The notes: generated from the sequence alone by a model not told the origin. Counted from the first letter of the stretch, positions 31,861-43,672 are shown. The stretch is DNA of 64,000 nucleotides from Limnanthes douglasii subsp. nivea (GCA_036936605.1 JAUPFV010000002.1:162308813-162372812), one strand, 5' to 3'. Program-made: numbers and translations.

Positions 31861-33336
31861 GTTACTTGCTGAGGAGGTAGTTGGGAATAAGGAATGAGGT
31901 GGCTCGCTGAGGATGCAGCTGTGAAGCATGAAGGATATGGCTTGCAGATTTTTCAAGTGACAATGTTCCTGAGTGAGCGGAAAACCACATTTGTAGAATT
32001 TTGGATAGTGACAGATATCTCATAATTTATAAAAGGAATCGTAACAAAATCTTCATACCTGTTTATATAGGTTGCCAAGCTATTTTTAGGAAACCCGTTT
32101 ATATAGGTTGCCAAACAGGAGGGATATGGCTTGTAGATTTGTTTTGATGATAATGTTCGTGAGGAAGCAGAAACCACATTTGAAGAATTTTGGATTGTGA
32201 CAGATATCTCATAATGCATGAACGAAAGTCTAAGGAAATATTCTTACATGTTTATATAGGTTGTCAAGCTATCATCCTAGGAGTTCATCTAAGTTCTGTC
32301 ATTCTTTAAGAAGACGGCAAACATAGAACTTTATCTATCCTCGTTATAGACTACTCTGAGGATAATGTTCCACAATTCATGACTTGCCTAACATATGGTG
32401 GCTAATCTCAGTGAAGCGGAGTCTAGTGGCTAATGTAAGTGGTCAATGAAGCCTCCGCTTCATTCGCCACTATAAGAAACCCTGAATCTTCACTAAAATT
32501 GTTGAAGTCAACATCAGGAGATTCTGATTTCCTTAAAATTAATTAAGAGATCCTGGATTCGACTTACCCCAAGTGAAGAAATGTTGAAATTGAAACCATG
32601 AAGAAATAATCTATGTAACTAGGAGAAACCCTAACTTAGTACATAGAGTTCACTGAGGGTGCAATTTTCGAATCTCAAAATGGCCTCTTCTGTTTCAATC
32701 TTCTGATCTGACTCTGGAGAATGATGTAAGTGTAAGTTATTTTATGTATTTGCTGAGGATATATACCCAAATAAGCAACATAATGGTTATTGAAGGAAAA
32801 AATGTTTTATATCGAACTGTGCGAGAAAGAGAAAACTGTAAAAAAAGAAAAATAAATTTTTTGTTAGCTCTAGGATTTCCTTTGTTCAATTGAGGCAAGA
32901 TAAACTGGCCTAGCTCGATTGAGGCAAGATAAACTGACCTAACGTGATGAGGCGCTGGCCAAAATTTCTTTCATGAAATTTAAATCCATCAATTAAAAAA
33001 AAGAAAAAAAAACTTAAATTAATAATAAGTGTGTGTAATTATTACAGTTAATATACCTATCATTCATCATTTTAAATTATCCTTACATTTATAACTAAAT
33101 GAAATAAAAGATCTATAAAAGTGATAAAATATGGTTAAGGTTTTTAGTGGTCGATATAATCATAATATGGTGATATTGTTAATTGGTTATAAAAATAAAA
33201 ACTTTGAATTTAGTCCTCAAATTACGGGATAACTGACTTATTTATTTAATGACAAATGAAGTATTCTTTTTTATTGGTTTAGCTCTTTAAAAAATTGTTA
33301 AAATATTAGATAGAACCAAGCACGGCTAAAAATTAT
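31861..33336. other. Unclassified AT-rich sequence after the LINE
   Basis: May include the LINE 3' UTR. It holds the 189-bp direct repeat described separately, a short imperfect inverted repeat near 32412-32476 around GTGAAGCGGAG / CTCCGCTTCAT, twin AATTGAGGCAAGATAAACTG-like blocks near 32890-32940, and an A-rich tract at 32995-33013. No gene seen. Confidence 0.4.
31933..32281. repeat. 189-bp direct repeat, two units
   Basis: GGATATGGCTTG starts at 31933 and again at 32122. Each unit ends with GTTTATATAGGTTG(C/T)CAAG, and an extra copy of that motif lies between the units. The units are diverged. Confidence 0.75.
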
Positions 33337-33820
33337 GACTGATCATCGGTGTTTGGCACTTGTTGTATTTTTGTCTCTAAAATTCCTTTGTCCCCAAAAC
33401 AGGTCATCATTGTTTAAAAATGTTGCATATATGGTCATCGTTGCGTGTTAATTAACCATACGAATATATTTGGAACCCAATGTTATAATTTTTTATTACA
33501 AATACATTCATTAGACATTCTATACCCAAAATACCCCTAAAATATATTTGTATCTTTGTCCAATAACCATATTTGTAGTCGCATTTGTATTGATCTACGC
33601 TCCGTTTATCTTCAAGAAAGGGTATTTTGGGTGCGAAATGTTTAATGACCGTATTTGTAACAAAAACATTATAACTTTTGGTTCCACATGTCTCTGTAGG
33701 GTTAATTAGCATGCAAAAGTGACCATATATACCATATTTTAAAACAAAAATGACTCATTTTGGGGACGAAAATTTTTTAGCGGCACAAATGCGAGAAATG
33801 TTAAACACTGATGATCAGTC
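33337..33820. mobile_element. M2: 484-bp MITE sharing TIRs with M1
   Basis: Left end GACTGATCATCGGTGTTTGG, right end the reverse complement with few changes. The inner TIR has TTTGTCCCCAAAACAGGTCATCATTG-like sequence on both sides, matching the M1 TIR block around GGTTCTTTTGTCC. It carries no internal gene. Weaker pairing of about 7 bp extends beyond both ends, so the borders may be slightly wider. No clear target duplication found. Confidence 0.72.
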
Positions 33821-34116
33821 ACCGTTTTTAACCAACCAAACCCACATCATAGTGGAGATTCAAGCAAAGTTAACGATATACGATATATTGAGAGACGAGC
33901 GACTCTATCAAATAAGTGTTTTTATAAGATGAGATATTTGATGTTAGAGTCTCAAATATAATTATGGGGTTTTATTGCATTCAAACTTGAAAACTTCTTG
34001 GACAACCATGTTGGTTAGATAGGTGATTTTGTATTACATCAGTAAATATAGTACAGATAGGATATGGCTACATAAATATATAAAAACAGTTCATCCATTT
34101 CGATATATCTTGTAAG
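33821..34116. other. Unclassified spacer between M2 and M3
   Basis: No gene or repeat recognised, apart from the TATCTTGTAAG target copy at its right end. Confidence 0.4.
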
Positions 34117-34541
34117 GCTTTGAACAGTACATCGTCCCTCGACTATCGCGTTTGGTGGCATATATTCCCTTGACTTTCAAATGTCCGTTCAGAATCCCTG
34201 GACTATCGTGTTTGGATAAAGTTAGTCCACCAGATCCTCTAATCCATGAAAGGCTTCCACCTGTCACCATAGTCCCCAGATTTATGTATCACCACTAGTC
34301 CATTGAGTTTAGTTATTCGTAATATTCTACATTTTGGGTTTGACCTAAACTCAAGGGACTAGTGGTGATACAAAAATCTGGAGACTATGGTGACAGGTGG
34401 CAGCCTCTAATGGATCAGAGGATTTGGTGGACTAACTTTATCCAAACGCGATAGTCCAGGGACGGTCAACGGATATTTGAAACTCAATGGACTATCTGCC
34501 ACCAAACGCGATAGTCGAGGGATGATTTACTGTTCAATACC
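34117..34541. mobile_element. M3: 425-bp hairpin MITE with an 11-bp target duplication
   Basis: Almost the whole element is one inverted repeat: the left arm to about 34318 pairs with the right arm from about 34345, around a loop of about 25 bp. Arms open TTGAACAGTA, then CCCTCGACTATCGCG and GGTGGCA. TATCTTGTAAG (34106-34116) before and TATCTTGCAAG (34542-34552) after form a 10/11 target duplication. A 9-11 bp duplication suggests Mutator-type mobilisation; that is inferred. Confidence 0.85.
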
Positions 34542-35847
34542 TATCTTGCAAGTTGACTAGTCGTCAAGCTAAGTATGACTACCATGCTATTGACTTTTAT
34601 TTTTTCTCCCATTATGGTGAGATGTATGCGAATAGAAATATTAATGGACCTGACGGGGCGAGTATAGCTAAACCTATGATCCGTCGGATTCGGGCGTAGT
34701 TATACGTATAATCCATTCGATTCTTATTTTTTCAAACCTGCCGGACTCAGATGACAGTAGTTGATGATTATTTATTTTTCTGTAAAAAATAATATGGTAG
34801 AGATTATCGACTAAAGAACTATTGAAAAAATCATGTATTTCAAATAGATTACATATCATATATAAATTTTGAAATTTATTAATAAATTTAAAATTTTAAT
34901 TAAAAAATTATATTTAATAAAAAAAATTATAAAATCTATTTGTTATTTTATTTTTAATATTTTATTAAAAAAATAGATCATATTTATTACTTAAATCAAT
35001 ATAAAATAATTTATGAATGAACAAAATCTATAAAAAAAATCATAACTCATAAATGCAAAAGCACAAAAAATATTTCCAACTCGAGTAAAATAAAACTTAG
35101 AATTTTAATATAATGATTAATTATATATTATTTATTACTTAGTATTGATATTTTTTTAGTCAGGTTCGGGTTGAATGTCCATCAAGATCTGAATACGATG
35201 GATAATATATTTTAAAACCCATGACTCATTAATGTAGGAACATAAATGATTTGGATGCATAAGTTTTTATTCAGAAAACACAATTTGAAGTGATTTAGAT
35301 GATGTGTGTGGTAATATATGAAGTGTTGGTTCGGCTTGTTGTTGTTCAGAGAGAACACTCACAAATGAAATCATATGAAAGATGATAATGATAAGAAGGC
35401 CGTGTCGAGTTGCGCTACAAATGAGATGAAAAGCCTTTGATAAGAAAAACTTCAAACTAAGTCTATCTCAGATAAAAATGGATTGAATGATCAACGAAAT
35501 CTGTTTTTCAAAAGAATAGTTTAAAGATAGATTTTTGTGATACAATTTGTTTAAGTAAAAATCATTATATTGATATTTTTTACTTCATTAAATCTGAACA
35601 ATACAAAAACTATAGGGATGTAATTACAATAAACCAAAAAAAGACCACTAGTAAAAATAAAATAAATATCTTTAAATATCTTTAAAAAGACTTAAATAAG
35701 TTTAAAGACTAAAAAGTAACTCATGGTATTATTTTTCATCTTCACATTCATCTTGTAACTCATATTCTCTACTTTCAATGATAAACATGATATGATGATT
35801 CACACACACTCTAACATAATCTACATGTCCATTTCTTTAGAGCCAAA
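34542..35847. other. Unclassified AT-rich sequence
   Basis: Very AT-rich (runs near 34860-35110). A 62-codon minus frame at 35267-35455 starts MKFFLSKAFHLICSATRHGLLIIIIF and resembles a small secreted or membrane peptide, but nothing else supports it as a gene. Confidence 0.35.
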
Positions 35848-36845
35848 TGATACAATTCTAGTATAATATCCTTATGTAATCATGATCAACAATGATGATA
35901 AGAGGAAGTTTTACAAATACATTTTGGTCTAATTACAAGATATCGTGTTGTACAAATCAAAGATGCACTAAATGGGTTAATTATTGAGATTCTAGACAAT
36001 AAAAACATTAACAAGTTCATTGGTTTTGATATTTATCAAGTCCATTCCATGGTCTATATATTAAAGGCCCAAGAGATCACTTAAAATACTTCTAAATGAT
36101 CTAGTAGAAAGAGGATACAAAATTCAAAAGTCATGGACAATTATTTCATATTTATTATTCAAGAGTTATATCTAAGTCTTTAAACTCATTGAATTATGCT
36201 TTAAGAGAATTAATGATAGTTATTCAATCTTTATTATCCAAGACTTAATTTTTTAGTATTTAAACGCATTTAATTCTATTTTAGGATTCGAAGAGAATAA
36301 TTTCATTTTTATTAATTATCTTTCTTTATATGACTATAACTAAAGTCTTAGAGTCTTTGTATTGTTGAAATTCTATGAAGTAATATCATATCAATAAAAA
36401 AGTCTTAGAGTCTTTGTATTGTTGAAATTCCATGAAGTAATATCATATCAATAAAAAAGTCTTAGAGTCTTTGTATTGTTGAAATTCCATGAAGTAATAT
36501 CATATCAATAAAAAAAGTGAGTTGCTACTCAAGATATTTATCGAGGAAAAATCCATCTTTAAATTATTCTCCTGAGAAGCGACTTTAGTTGATCATGCAG
36601 TATGCTTTTACCCGGGATATAATTAGTTTCGAGTTCTTCATATCAAAGGTTTTCCATCTCCTTTGTGGCGCAATTAGATCCATCAATCATCACCTTCTAT
36701 CTGATTTTTTGTTTGTGAGTGTTCTCCAAAATCCATGAGTCAAACCAAAGCTCCATCTACGGCCACACATATCATAGGAATCTTTTCAAGTTGTGAGTGT
36801 TCTTCGAACAATAACTTTTACAACCAAATTTCTTCCGTTCTTACA
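35848..36845 (+). repeat. R1: 5' LTR of a Ty3/gypsy-type remnant
   Basis: About 1 kb starting TGATACAATTC and ending TTCTTACA shortly before a tRNA-Met primer site. The first 140 bp match 37890-38008, read as the start of the 3' LTR. The 58-bp tandem repeats lie inside it. The left edge rests on that alignment only. Confidence 0.5.
36342..36515. repeat. 58-bp tandem repeat, three units
   Basis: AAGTCTTAGAGTCTTTGTAT...ATCAATAAAA three times in a row, almost identical, period about 58 bp. Each unit ends in an AATAAA poly(A)-type signal. Confidence 0.88.
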
Positions 36846-36850
36846 TTATC

Positions 36851-36862
36851 TGGTATCAAAGC
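36851..36862 (+). other. R1 primer binding site (tRNA-iMet)
   Basis: TGGTATCAAAGC matches the usual tRNA-iMet primer site TGGTATCAGAGC at 11 of 12 bases. It lies 5 bp after the LTR end. Confidence 0.65.
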
Positions 36863-37889
36863 TAAAATGTCCCGTATCAAGTTTGTCTAATCCTTACACA
36901 CAACTTTTATAACGTAAGAAAAAATATGAAGAATCTTTTTCAAATTTATGGCTGCTATTCAATACCATATGTAAATGCAAAATGAAGTTTTACAAATAAA
37001 GTTTGATATTTTCATACTATGAGGAATGATTTTGGGAAAATTGAGCAGACCCCAATGAGACTTGAATACATCATAAATGTTCCACATCTACAAAATAACA
37101 ACACGCTAAAACATAATACATATATGACGACATTCTAAGAGGAGATTTTTTTGGGAGAGGAACGACTTGTAAGGCCTAAAAATGCAGAGGTAAAGGTATC
37201 AACTCATGTATTTGTTGGAAAATTAGATCGCAATGCCTATATGGACTGAGAAAGGCTATAGTTTATATATATAAGTATTATATATATATATTGAGAGATA
37301 AATTTTTCCCTAGCTGCTACACAATGTTTTGGTAGGAAAAAGAAGTGACAAAAAAAGAGACATGACTTATAATGTAGATGTATATACCTACTCAATACCA
37401 TTGTGACTTAAAAAAGGTTTTAAGGAATTGTCACGGGGAACCAGAATTGTTGAGGAGTATTTTGATTAGTTTGAACATTTGAAATGATTTTTAGAACCCG
37501 AAGAGTCTGAGGAGGCACTAATGTTGATGGTTTGTAATAAGGTATTGCAAGATAGGTAGAAAGACAACAATACATTGAGTTGTAAGAATTATTTCATTTT
37601 TTTACTAGATTGAGCAATAACCCAACCATAAAAATAACACATACAAATGTAATTTGTTTATAGAGTCTAACATAATCTATGCACTACACTTTTATAAAAC
37701 CTGTTACGAATTTTTTTAATTGTAATGAGACAGTTATGCCTATTAAAATATCTTATACACTAAATAAGATATGCCTATTAAAATATCTTATAGTGACTAC
37801 ATATTGGTCGTATTGAACATAAGATTGACTTGGTATCATGAACATCTGTTCCTAATCGACTAACTTATATATGGATTTAGAGAAGACAT
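36863..37889 (+). pseudogene. R1 internal region with gag remnant
   Basis: Around 37395-37560 the + strand reads LKKGFKELSRGTRIVEEYFD, FEHLK and EPEESEEALMLMVCNKVLQDR. This is the Retrotrans_gag pattern of Ty3/gypsy elements (K-x-L-x-x-G...SVEEY...F..L). In-frame stops are present. There is no protease, RT or integrase, so most of the interior was deleted. A 23-nt direct repeat (TATGCCTATTAAAATATC) lies near 37735 and 37768. The stretch before the 3' LTR ends in a purine-rich GGATTTAGAGAAGACA. Confidence 0.5.
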
Positions 37890-38008
37890 GATATGATTCC
37901 ACTATCATATTATGATGTGATCATGAGCAACAATAATCAACAAGATGAAATTTTGGTCATATTACAAAATTCGTTTATTCAAATCGAAGATGCACTAAAT
38001 GGGCTAAA
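37890..38008 (+). repeat. R1: 3' LTR start, truncated by D1
   Basis: TGATATGATTCCACTATCAT aligns with the LTR start at 35848. It breaks off at 38008, where the D1 LTR begins (TGTTATGG). Confidence 0.45.
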
Positions 38009-38663
38009 TGTTATGGAAAAGACTAACAAAGAAAATGTCAAGTAGTAAACTTTTATTTATCTAAGAAGAGAAGTTCCATTGTATCTATTTTATCTATTTA
38101 TTTATACATCATTTAGCAGTTATACACAATCCCTAAATCATCTCCCCATAAACTATGTATGTTATCTTTACATTTATGTCATTGAGCCTAATTTTATGGC
38201 CATAACTATAGTGGGTTGACCAGTTAATCAATTTGGGTTTAACCGTTTTTCTATGTGTACCCCTTGGTCAGTCACATTTTCATTCACTGTGATATTGACC
38301 GAGCTTAGCCCCTCCCTTTTCCTTCTTTCTCGGTTATGCCCCGCGGTTGGTCGCCTCTTTCATTCACCTTGCTAGAGGTCTGATCAATTTTCCTTGTCCT
38401 CATCTTTGTTGTTTGATGCTCGATGAGCCGTCTGCTCGCCCTGATATAGTTTGCTAGGTTTACCGACCTCGTTTAGTCTTCTATTACATTGTTGAAAGGT
38501 CTTATCTCCTCGGATAGACTTCAAATATGCCAGTATCGTCATCGCACTCATTCGCATGCTCAATCTATCTTATAATAAGCTATATTTTTAAATCAATTAG
38601 GTATTCCCTATGATCCCTCTGCTTGAATGCCCTCTGATTTACTAACCGGTTTATACCCCTTCA
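38009..38663 (-). repeat. D1 3' LTR
   Basis: The + strand reads TGTTATGGAAAAG...CCCCTTCA. It aligns with D2 (55013-55722) at the left edge and over GGGTTGACCAGTTAATC. The right side adjoins a polypurine tract (minus: ACTAAGGGTTGCC) and a GTTCATGGATTA shared with D0. Confidence 0.65.
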
Positions 38664-39475
38664 TTAAGGCAACCCTTAGTTCATGGATTACGTAATCATC
38701 ATAAAATTGATGAAGTCAACAGTGTAGACGATGCAGAGGCGGTTATTATCTATAATGTGTTATTATGGTGACGTCTGGCGCATTATGATACCATATGTCA
38801 TAAAATGTAATGGTAAGGTGACACGTGGAGATTATGTAGGCCATGCGTGGGCGAGAATGGTTCTCATATCAAAGTCGTTTTAATTTTTTTCGATTGGGTT
38901 TTGGTGGAAACTTGACGGGTGTTTTGGACCAATGACAACTGCAATCAAATCATGCATGCGATGGGGAGCAAATTGGAATCTTTAAACTATTTTAAACTTG
39001 GTAAATTCAAAACACTTTCAATCACAAGAACTTTTACTCTGGTGAAGAAACATCTCTTAATTTTATAGCACAAAGGTATCCTTGTAAGAAAAAATTTACT
39101 CGTCTTCATTAAAAAGGTATGTGAACCATCTTTTTTCTATTTATTTATAGCCTCCATATCTAGAATTTGGGCTTAGGAGAAAACCCTTTGGCTCAGGTAC
39201 AATTGTTCATCCTGTCTTTCCTATACCAACTAAAATGAAAAACCCTCCTCTCTGATAATGGCGCTCGCCCGTGAGTGGTGCCTCATTTTAATTGTTCTCA
39301 CGCACCATGTTGGCTCATTGTAGTCACTTGAATAAAGACAATGGCTCCAAATAAAAGGTCGGGAAGAAGAAGGTGAAAACAATAGTGTCTAAATTTGAAG
39401 ATTTGATAAACCTAGAAAATTATTTTTCCCGACTGGCCTCCAAATATAGATATCTCGATGAGAAAGACTGGCGAT
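38664..39475 (+). pseudogene. D1 antisense ORF: leader and N-terminal fragment
   Basis: 38664-39340 is noncoding and equivalent to the D0 aORF leader. At about 39341 an ATG opens MAPNKRSGRR; after a frameshift the text VSKFEDLINLENYFSRLASKYRYLDE matches D0 at 22255-22350. At about 39475 it passes directly into integrase sequence of the opposite strand. The rest of the aORF and the repeat spacer are deleted. Confidence 0.6.
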
Positions 39476-40384
39476 ACAACTTGAGATGGTTTATGTTCCA
39501 AGCATGCTTTAAGGCGTTTCCCTTGGCGTCGGCGAGGTGATAAGCTATTTTGTGTCCTTTAGAGATAATTTTGTACGGGTCATCCTCGTTTGGTGCTAAT
39601 TTTCCTATTGTTCTCTTACCAGATCCATGAAAGACTTTCTCCATGACCATGTCCCCTTCTTGAAAGTTGTGTGGGTTAAGACGAGCATTGAATCTCCCCT
39701 ACATCAGGCTTCTATAGTGTTCGGCTCAAACCCGTGCATGGTCACTGTGCTTTTCTATGATGTCTACATTGATCATATGATCGCTAGTGTTATTGCTTTC
39801 CTCATAACTAGCTATTGATGGCTTGGAACAATTTTTTATGTCGGTACTACGGCTTCGCTACTATAAAAAAGTGCGAAAGGGTATGGCTTGTAGTTGTTCG
39901 AAGGGTATTCTGATATGTCTATAAGACATTGGACATCTTATTTGGCCATTTTCCTTTAAATCTTTCAAATTTCTTTTTAATGCCTTCCAGAATAGTGCGG
40001 TTAGTAGTCGTTTTCCAACGGGTAGTAGGCACGAAGAAATTCTAACTTATCCCATAATGCTTTCAAAACCATTTTACAATAATATTTCCAAATTGTGGAC
40101 GATTGTCTGTTATCAAGATCTGGGGTATGCCAAACCTGTTAAGGATTTGATTGTGGATGAAGCCACATATCTACTAAGCTCTAGTTCTAAAAAGGCTTTG
40201 ACCTCTACCCACTTTGAAAAGTAATCGACTACGACAATCAAAGAATTTTCGTTTGCCAGTTTCCATAGGAAGTGGCCCTACAAGATCGATGGCTCACTTA
40301 TCAAAAGGGCAAGGGATATCTACAAGCTACATCAGCTCGCTCGGAGGTGCCCAATATTGGAAAACTGTTGACACTGATGGTAAA
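39420..40384 (-). pseudogene. D1 integrase, catalytic core and C-terminus
   Basis: Minus strand from 40384: YHQCQQFSNIG (end of the zinc domain), then DKWAIDLVGPLPMETGKRKF with the first catalytic Asp, ITDNRPQFGN with the second (the TDNGPQF Gly is Arg here), the damaged strand-transfer region, and VMEKVFHGSGKRTIGKLAPNEDDPYKIISKG. Stops and frameshifts occur throughout. The N-terminal part lies beyond the insertion at 42668. Confidence 0.75.
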
Positions 40385-42668
40385 GGTGAGATTCGGTCGG
40401 TTCGGTCGGTTTTTTTTAAATTCTTAAACCAAACCGAAATAATTCGCTTTGTATATTATTAAACCGATTTAGTAATAAAAAAATCGATTTTTTCAGTTTT
40501 GGTTTTTTTCGGTTTTGGTCGGTTTCAGTCGATTTTTCGGCTTTAATAGGGGTGCGGTTCGGTCGGTTCGGTGCGGTTCAGTACATATGAGAGAAAACTA
40601 CTAATAATGTAATATATAGTAGTTTTTATATCATCTTATAGTAGTATTCACTTCTGAGTCCTGACACACCTATATCTACTATCAATTAGTAAACTAGGCC
40701 ATTTGAATTCACGATATTAGTTTCCTAGGCAGTTTGAATTCACGATATAATTTTCTTCATAGAGCCTCTGTTGAGTCGATTAAGTTTGCGTAGATTAATT
40801 AAAATATGGGCTATTTATACAAAATAAAACTTAATGTGTTGAAATTAACAAAGTTATAGTGGTTTTACTTAGTATAAAATATGAACAGATCAAAATATGC
40901 ATATCCTAGTGAACCAGGTAATATGAGTTTCTAGTCTGTATTATTTGTGATCCAAGTTGCACATAGATGGTAGCCTATCTTCTGTACGCCTCTATAAACA
41001 TGTATATAGCGGCCACCTTTTTCTACGAACCGTACGCTTCGAATCAAATGCAGATATAGTCGCACCCAAACAGTACATTTAAAAAAAGTTAACAACAATC
41101 ACAAAATAAATGCAACAAATACAATATGGTTTTAACTCAAAAATTACATTGTGTCTAAATATCAAACCTTAGTCTTAAAACACCAAAGACAAACATTAAC
41201 TAAAACAAAATAAACTAATCTTAAACCAAATTCATCACATTAACATAACGAGTAAAGTCTCTGCTTTAATCCACGATCAACCAAGGTCGTATTTCTTCTT
41301 CCCATTCTGCAAAAAAATAATGAACTATTAAAGGGAGCTGAGTAGAACAAAAGAGAAGTAATAGATTGATAATACAGAAATAAAGAAATAAAGAAAGAGG
41401 GCAGTGATAGACACAGTAGTCCATCAACTCTTTTCGAGTAGGCCGCCGATATAACTTATAAGCACATATAAATGGTACAAGACACTACCGTTGCAGTTAT
41501 GAAAGTCTTGCTACTGCTTCAAAGCAATGTGGCCGATAGTTTAGAAAAGAGACAACCGATAAATCAATCCTGATGTTTCTCTTTCTCTCGAAGAGTATAA
41601 AATAGAAGTAAATTGATAATGTGTACAAGGGTATGGGTCTGACCCTGTAAAATTCCTAGAGGTCTCATTGTATGCAGCAGTAGACTTTAAAACTTACTGA
41701 GTCTATCATTGCCCTCTTTTTTCTTTTTTTCATTCTGTATTATCAATCTATTACTTCTCTTTTGTTCTACTCAGCTCCCTTTAATAGTTCAGTTTGGTTT
41801 CAAATGGTACAAGACATTACCGTTGCAGTTATGAAAGTCCTGCTACTGCTTCGAAGCTATGTGGCCGATAGTTTAAAAAAGTGACAACCGATAAATCAAT
41901 CCTGCTGTTTCTCTTTCTCTCGAAGAGTATAAAATAGAAGTAAATTGATAATGTGTACAAGGGTATGGGTCTGAACCTGAAATTCCTAGAGGTCTCATTG
42001 TAGGTATCGGTAGACATTAAAACTTACTGAGTCTATCACTGCCCTCTTTTTTTCTTTCTGTATTATCAATCTATTACTTCTCTTTTGTTCTACTCAACTC
42101 TCTTTAATAGTTCAGTTTGGTTTCAAATTGTACAAGACACTACCGTTGCAGTTATGAAAGTCCCTTTAATAGAAGTAAATTGATAATGTGTACAAGGGTA
42201 TTGGTCTGAGCCTGTAAACTTCCTAAAGGTCTCATTGTAGGCAGCGATAGACTTTAAAACTTACAATCTTATTCAATGGAGGTCTCTTTGCTGATAATAC
42301 CAAGTGATTACAAACATCCTAAAAGAACTTATACAAGCAAATCTATTCACAAAACAATTTCGGGCAGACACATGTTACACCACTGCAAACATCAGATCTG
42401 AGATTTACACCACTGAAATTCTATCAACATACAACCATATATTTTCAATTAGAATTATCAAATTATAAACTCACCGGTCGTAAGGGTGAGAAAGCTAACG
42501 GTCTCGAACTTCTTTTTCTTGTAGAGAACCCTAGCTAACAGGTCTGGTTGGCATCGAGAATTCGAGATGATAGAGAAACGAAAAAAAAGAAAATGTTTAT
42601 ATCAAATACGGTCTATATATTAACATATACAATATATTCTCTAGATTCGGTCGGTTCTAGATTCTCTA
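40385..42668. mobile_element. Unclassified 2.3-kb insertion in D1 integrase
   Basis: Lies between two pieces of D1 integrase. The left 200 bp are rich in GGTTCGGT / TCGGTCGGTT, with TAGGGGTGCGGTTCGG at about 40548, a style seen at hAT transposon ends. Another TTCGGTCGGTT is at about 42651. No transposase is visible. Internally it has 332-bp direct repeats and inverted 93-bp blocks. About 60 residues of integrase are missing at the junction, so no target duplication can be read. A non-autonomous DNA transposon is the best guess. Confidence 0.45.
41322..42114. repeat. Inverted and direct repeats inside the insertion
   Basis: 41322-41414 is inverted relative to 41701-41791 and again to 42031-42114 (TATTATCAATCTATTACTTC in the latter two). 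The latter two lie in direct repeats about 330 bp apart: ATGGTACAAGACACTACCG at 41472, 41804 and, with one change, 42127. A fold-back of about 93 bp around a 290-nt loop is possible. Confidence 0.82.
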
Positions 42669-43290
42669 GAAAGCCCGCAGCTGGAGAGCTCGAGCGACTG
42701 TCTTATCGGGCGGTAGCGTAGCTGAATTTAGGTATAGGAAATATGGTGGTCTCCAATAATTGATGTTGTCGATCGCATGAATGGTTTTACTCTGATTAAT
42801 TGCTTATGTAGTCGGCAATTATTGTGTGATAACAAGAGGGTGCTCACCCAAAGCTGCGACATTGCCTAATACAATGGCGGTGGAGTTTTCTTGGCGTGAG
42901 ACTTATTCATAGAGTACTATGGAAAATTTAGACCCGCATTCCTTGAGTGTTGTTAAGTAGTCTGAGATTTCTTATTTTTTTACATCATCAGTACTTCTAG
43001 CTTGATTTATGACCAATTGAGAGTCTGATCGGATTCGCAGAAGGTGAGCCCCACATATTAAAGCCAGCTTCATACCACAAATGACCACTTCATATTTTGT
43101 GACGTTATTAGTCATCGAAAAGTTAAATCAGATTGCATGTCGGACTTATTTTCATGTAAGTAAGTGTAGGATTACCTCTGTGCCTCCGCCAGATGAGCTC
43201 GATGCCCCGTTAGTTTCAACAATCCATCCAGTTTCTCGGTGGCCAGTGTAGTGGTGGTTGGTTGATACGTGTCCCTAGATGAGAAAAACG
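42669..43290 (-). pseudogene. D1 second RNase H and integrase N-terminus
   Basis: Minus strand: DDVTKYEVVICGMKLALICGAHLLRIRSDSQLVINQARS (43100-42970) is the archaeal-type RNase H with its Glu and second Asp. Then, near 42760-42670, YWRPPYFLYLNSATLPPDKTVARALQLRAF is the start of integrase, like WRRDIITFLAEGRLPSDN in G1. The frame breaks at several places. Confidence 0.7.
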
Positions 43291-43672
43291 ATTTCAGGAA
43301 TTCAGTTACGACTTGCCTCTTGATTGTGGTTTATTGTTTGAATTGGAGATCGTACTCCCCCAGCTATATGCTCTACTTACTTAATTTTTTGGAGGATCAG
43401 GTTTTTGCAGCACCGTTTTAAGGGGAAACGATGTGTGGACTCTAATTGTGTGCCCTTGGAATGATGGGCGCATTTTTCGGGTAGCGGTGACTATACCCAA
43501 TGCAAGATTCTCTAGGTTTACGTATTTAGTCTCAATGTCGACTAGAGTTTTGCTGGAATCATAGATGGGTCACTAGACACTAGCTGGTTCCCTGACTAGG
43601 ACTGCACTAACATGAAAGGACAAAACAGATAAATACAAAGGAGCACTTGATCGGTTTAAGCTTTAAATTGAA
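43291..43672 (-). pseudogene. D1 RNase H, N-terminally deleted
   Basis: Minus strand near 43610-43400: LSVSAVLVREPASV, TLVDIETKYVNLENLALG and ATRKMRPSFQGHTIRVHTSFPLKTVLQKP. The thumb/connection of RT expected between RT and this RNase H is absent, so part of the pol gene was deleted around 43640. Confidence 0.7.

Noticed and set aside
35267..35455. 62-codon minus frame with a hydrophobic N-terminus as a secreted peptide
   Set aside because: Isolated in AT-rich repeat sequence, no promoter or intron evidence, and short hydrophobic frames are common by chance in such DNA.
36342..36515. 58-bp triplicate as a CRISPR array
   Set aside because: The whole unit is repeated without variable spacers, in plant DNA inside an LTR.
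37923..38045. 40-codon frame MSNNNQQDEILVILQ as a small gene
   Set aside because: It crosses the boundary between the R1 remnant and the D1 LTR, so the frame is a junction product.
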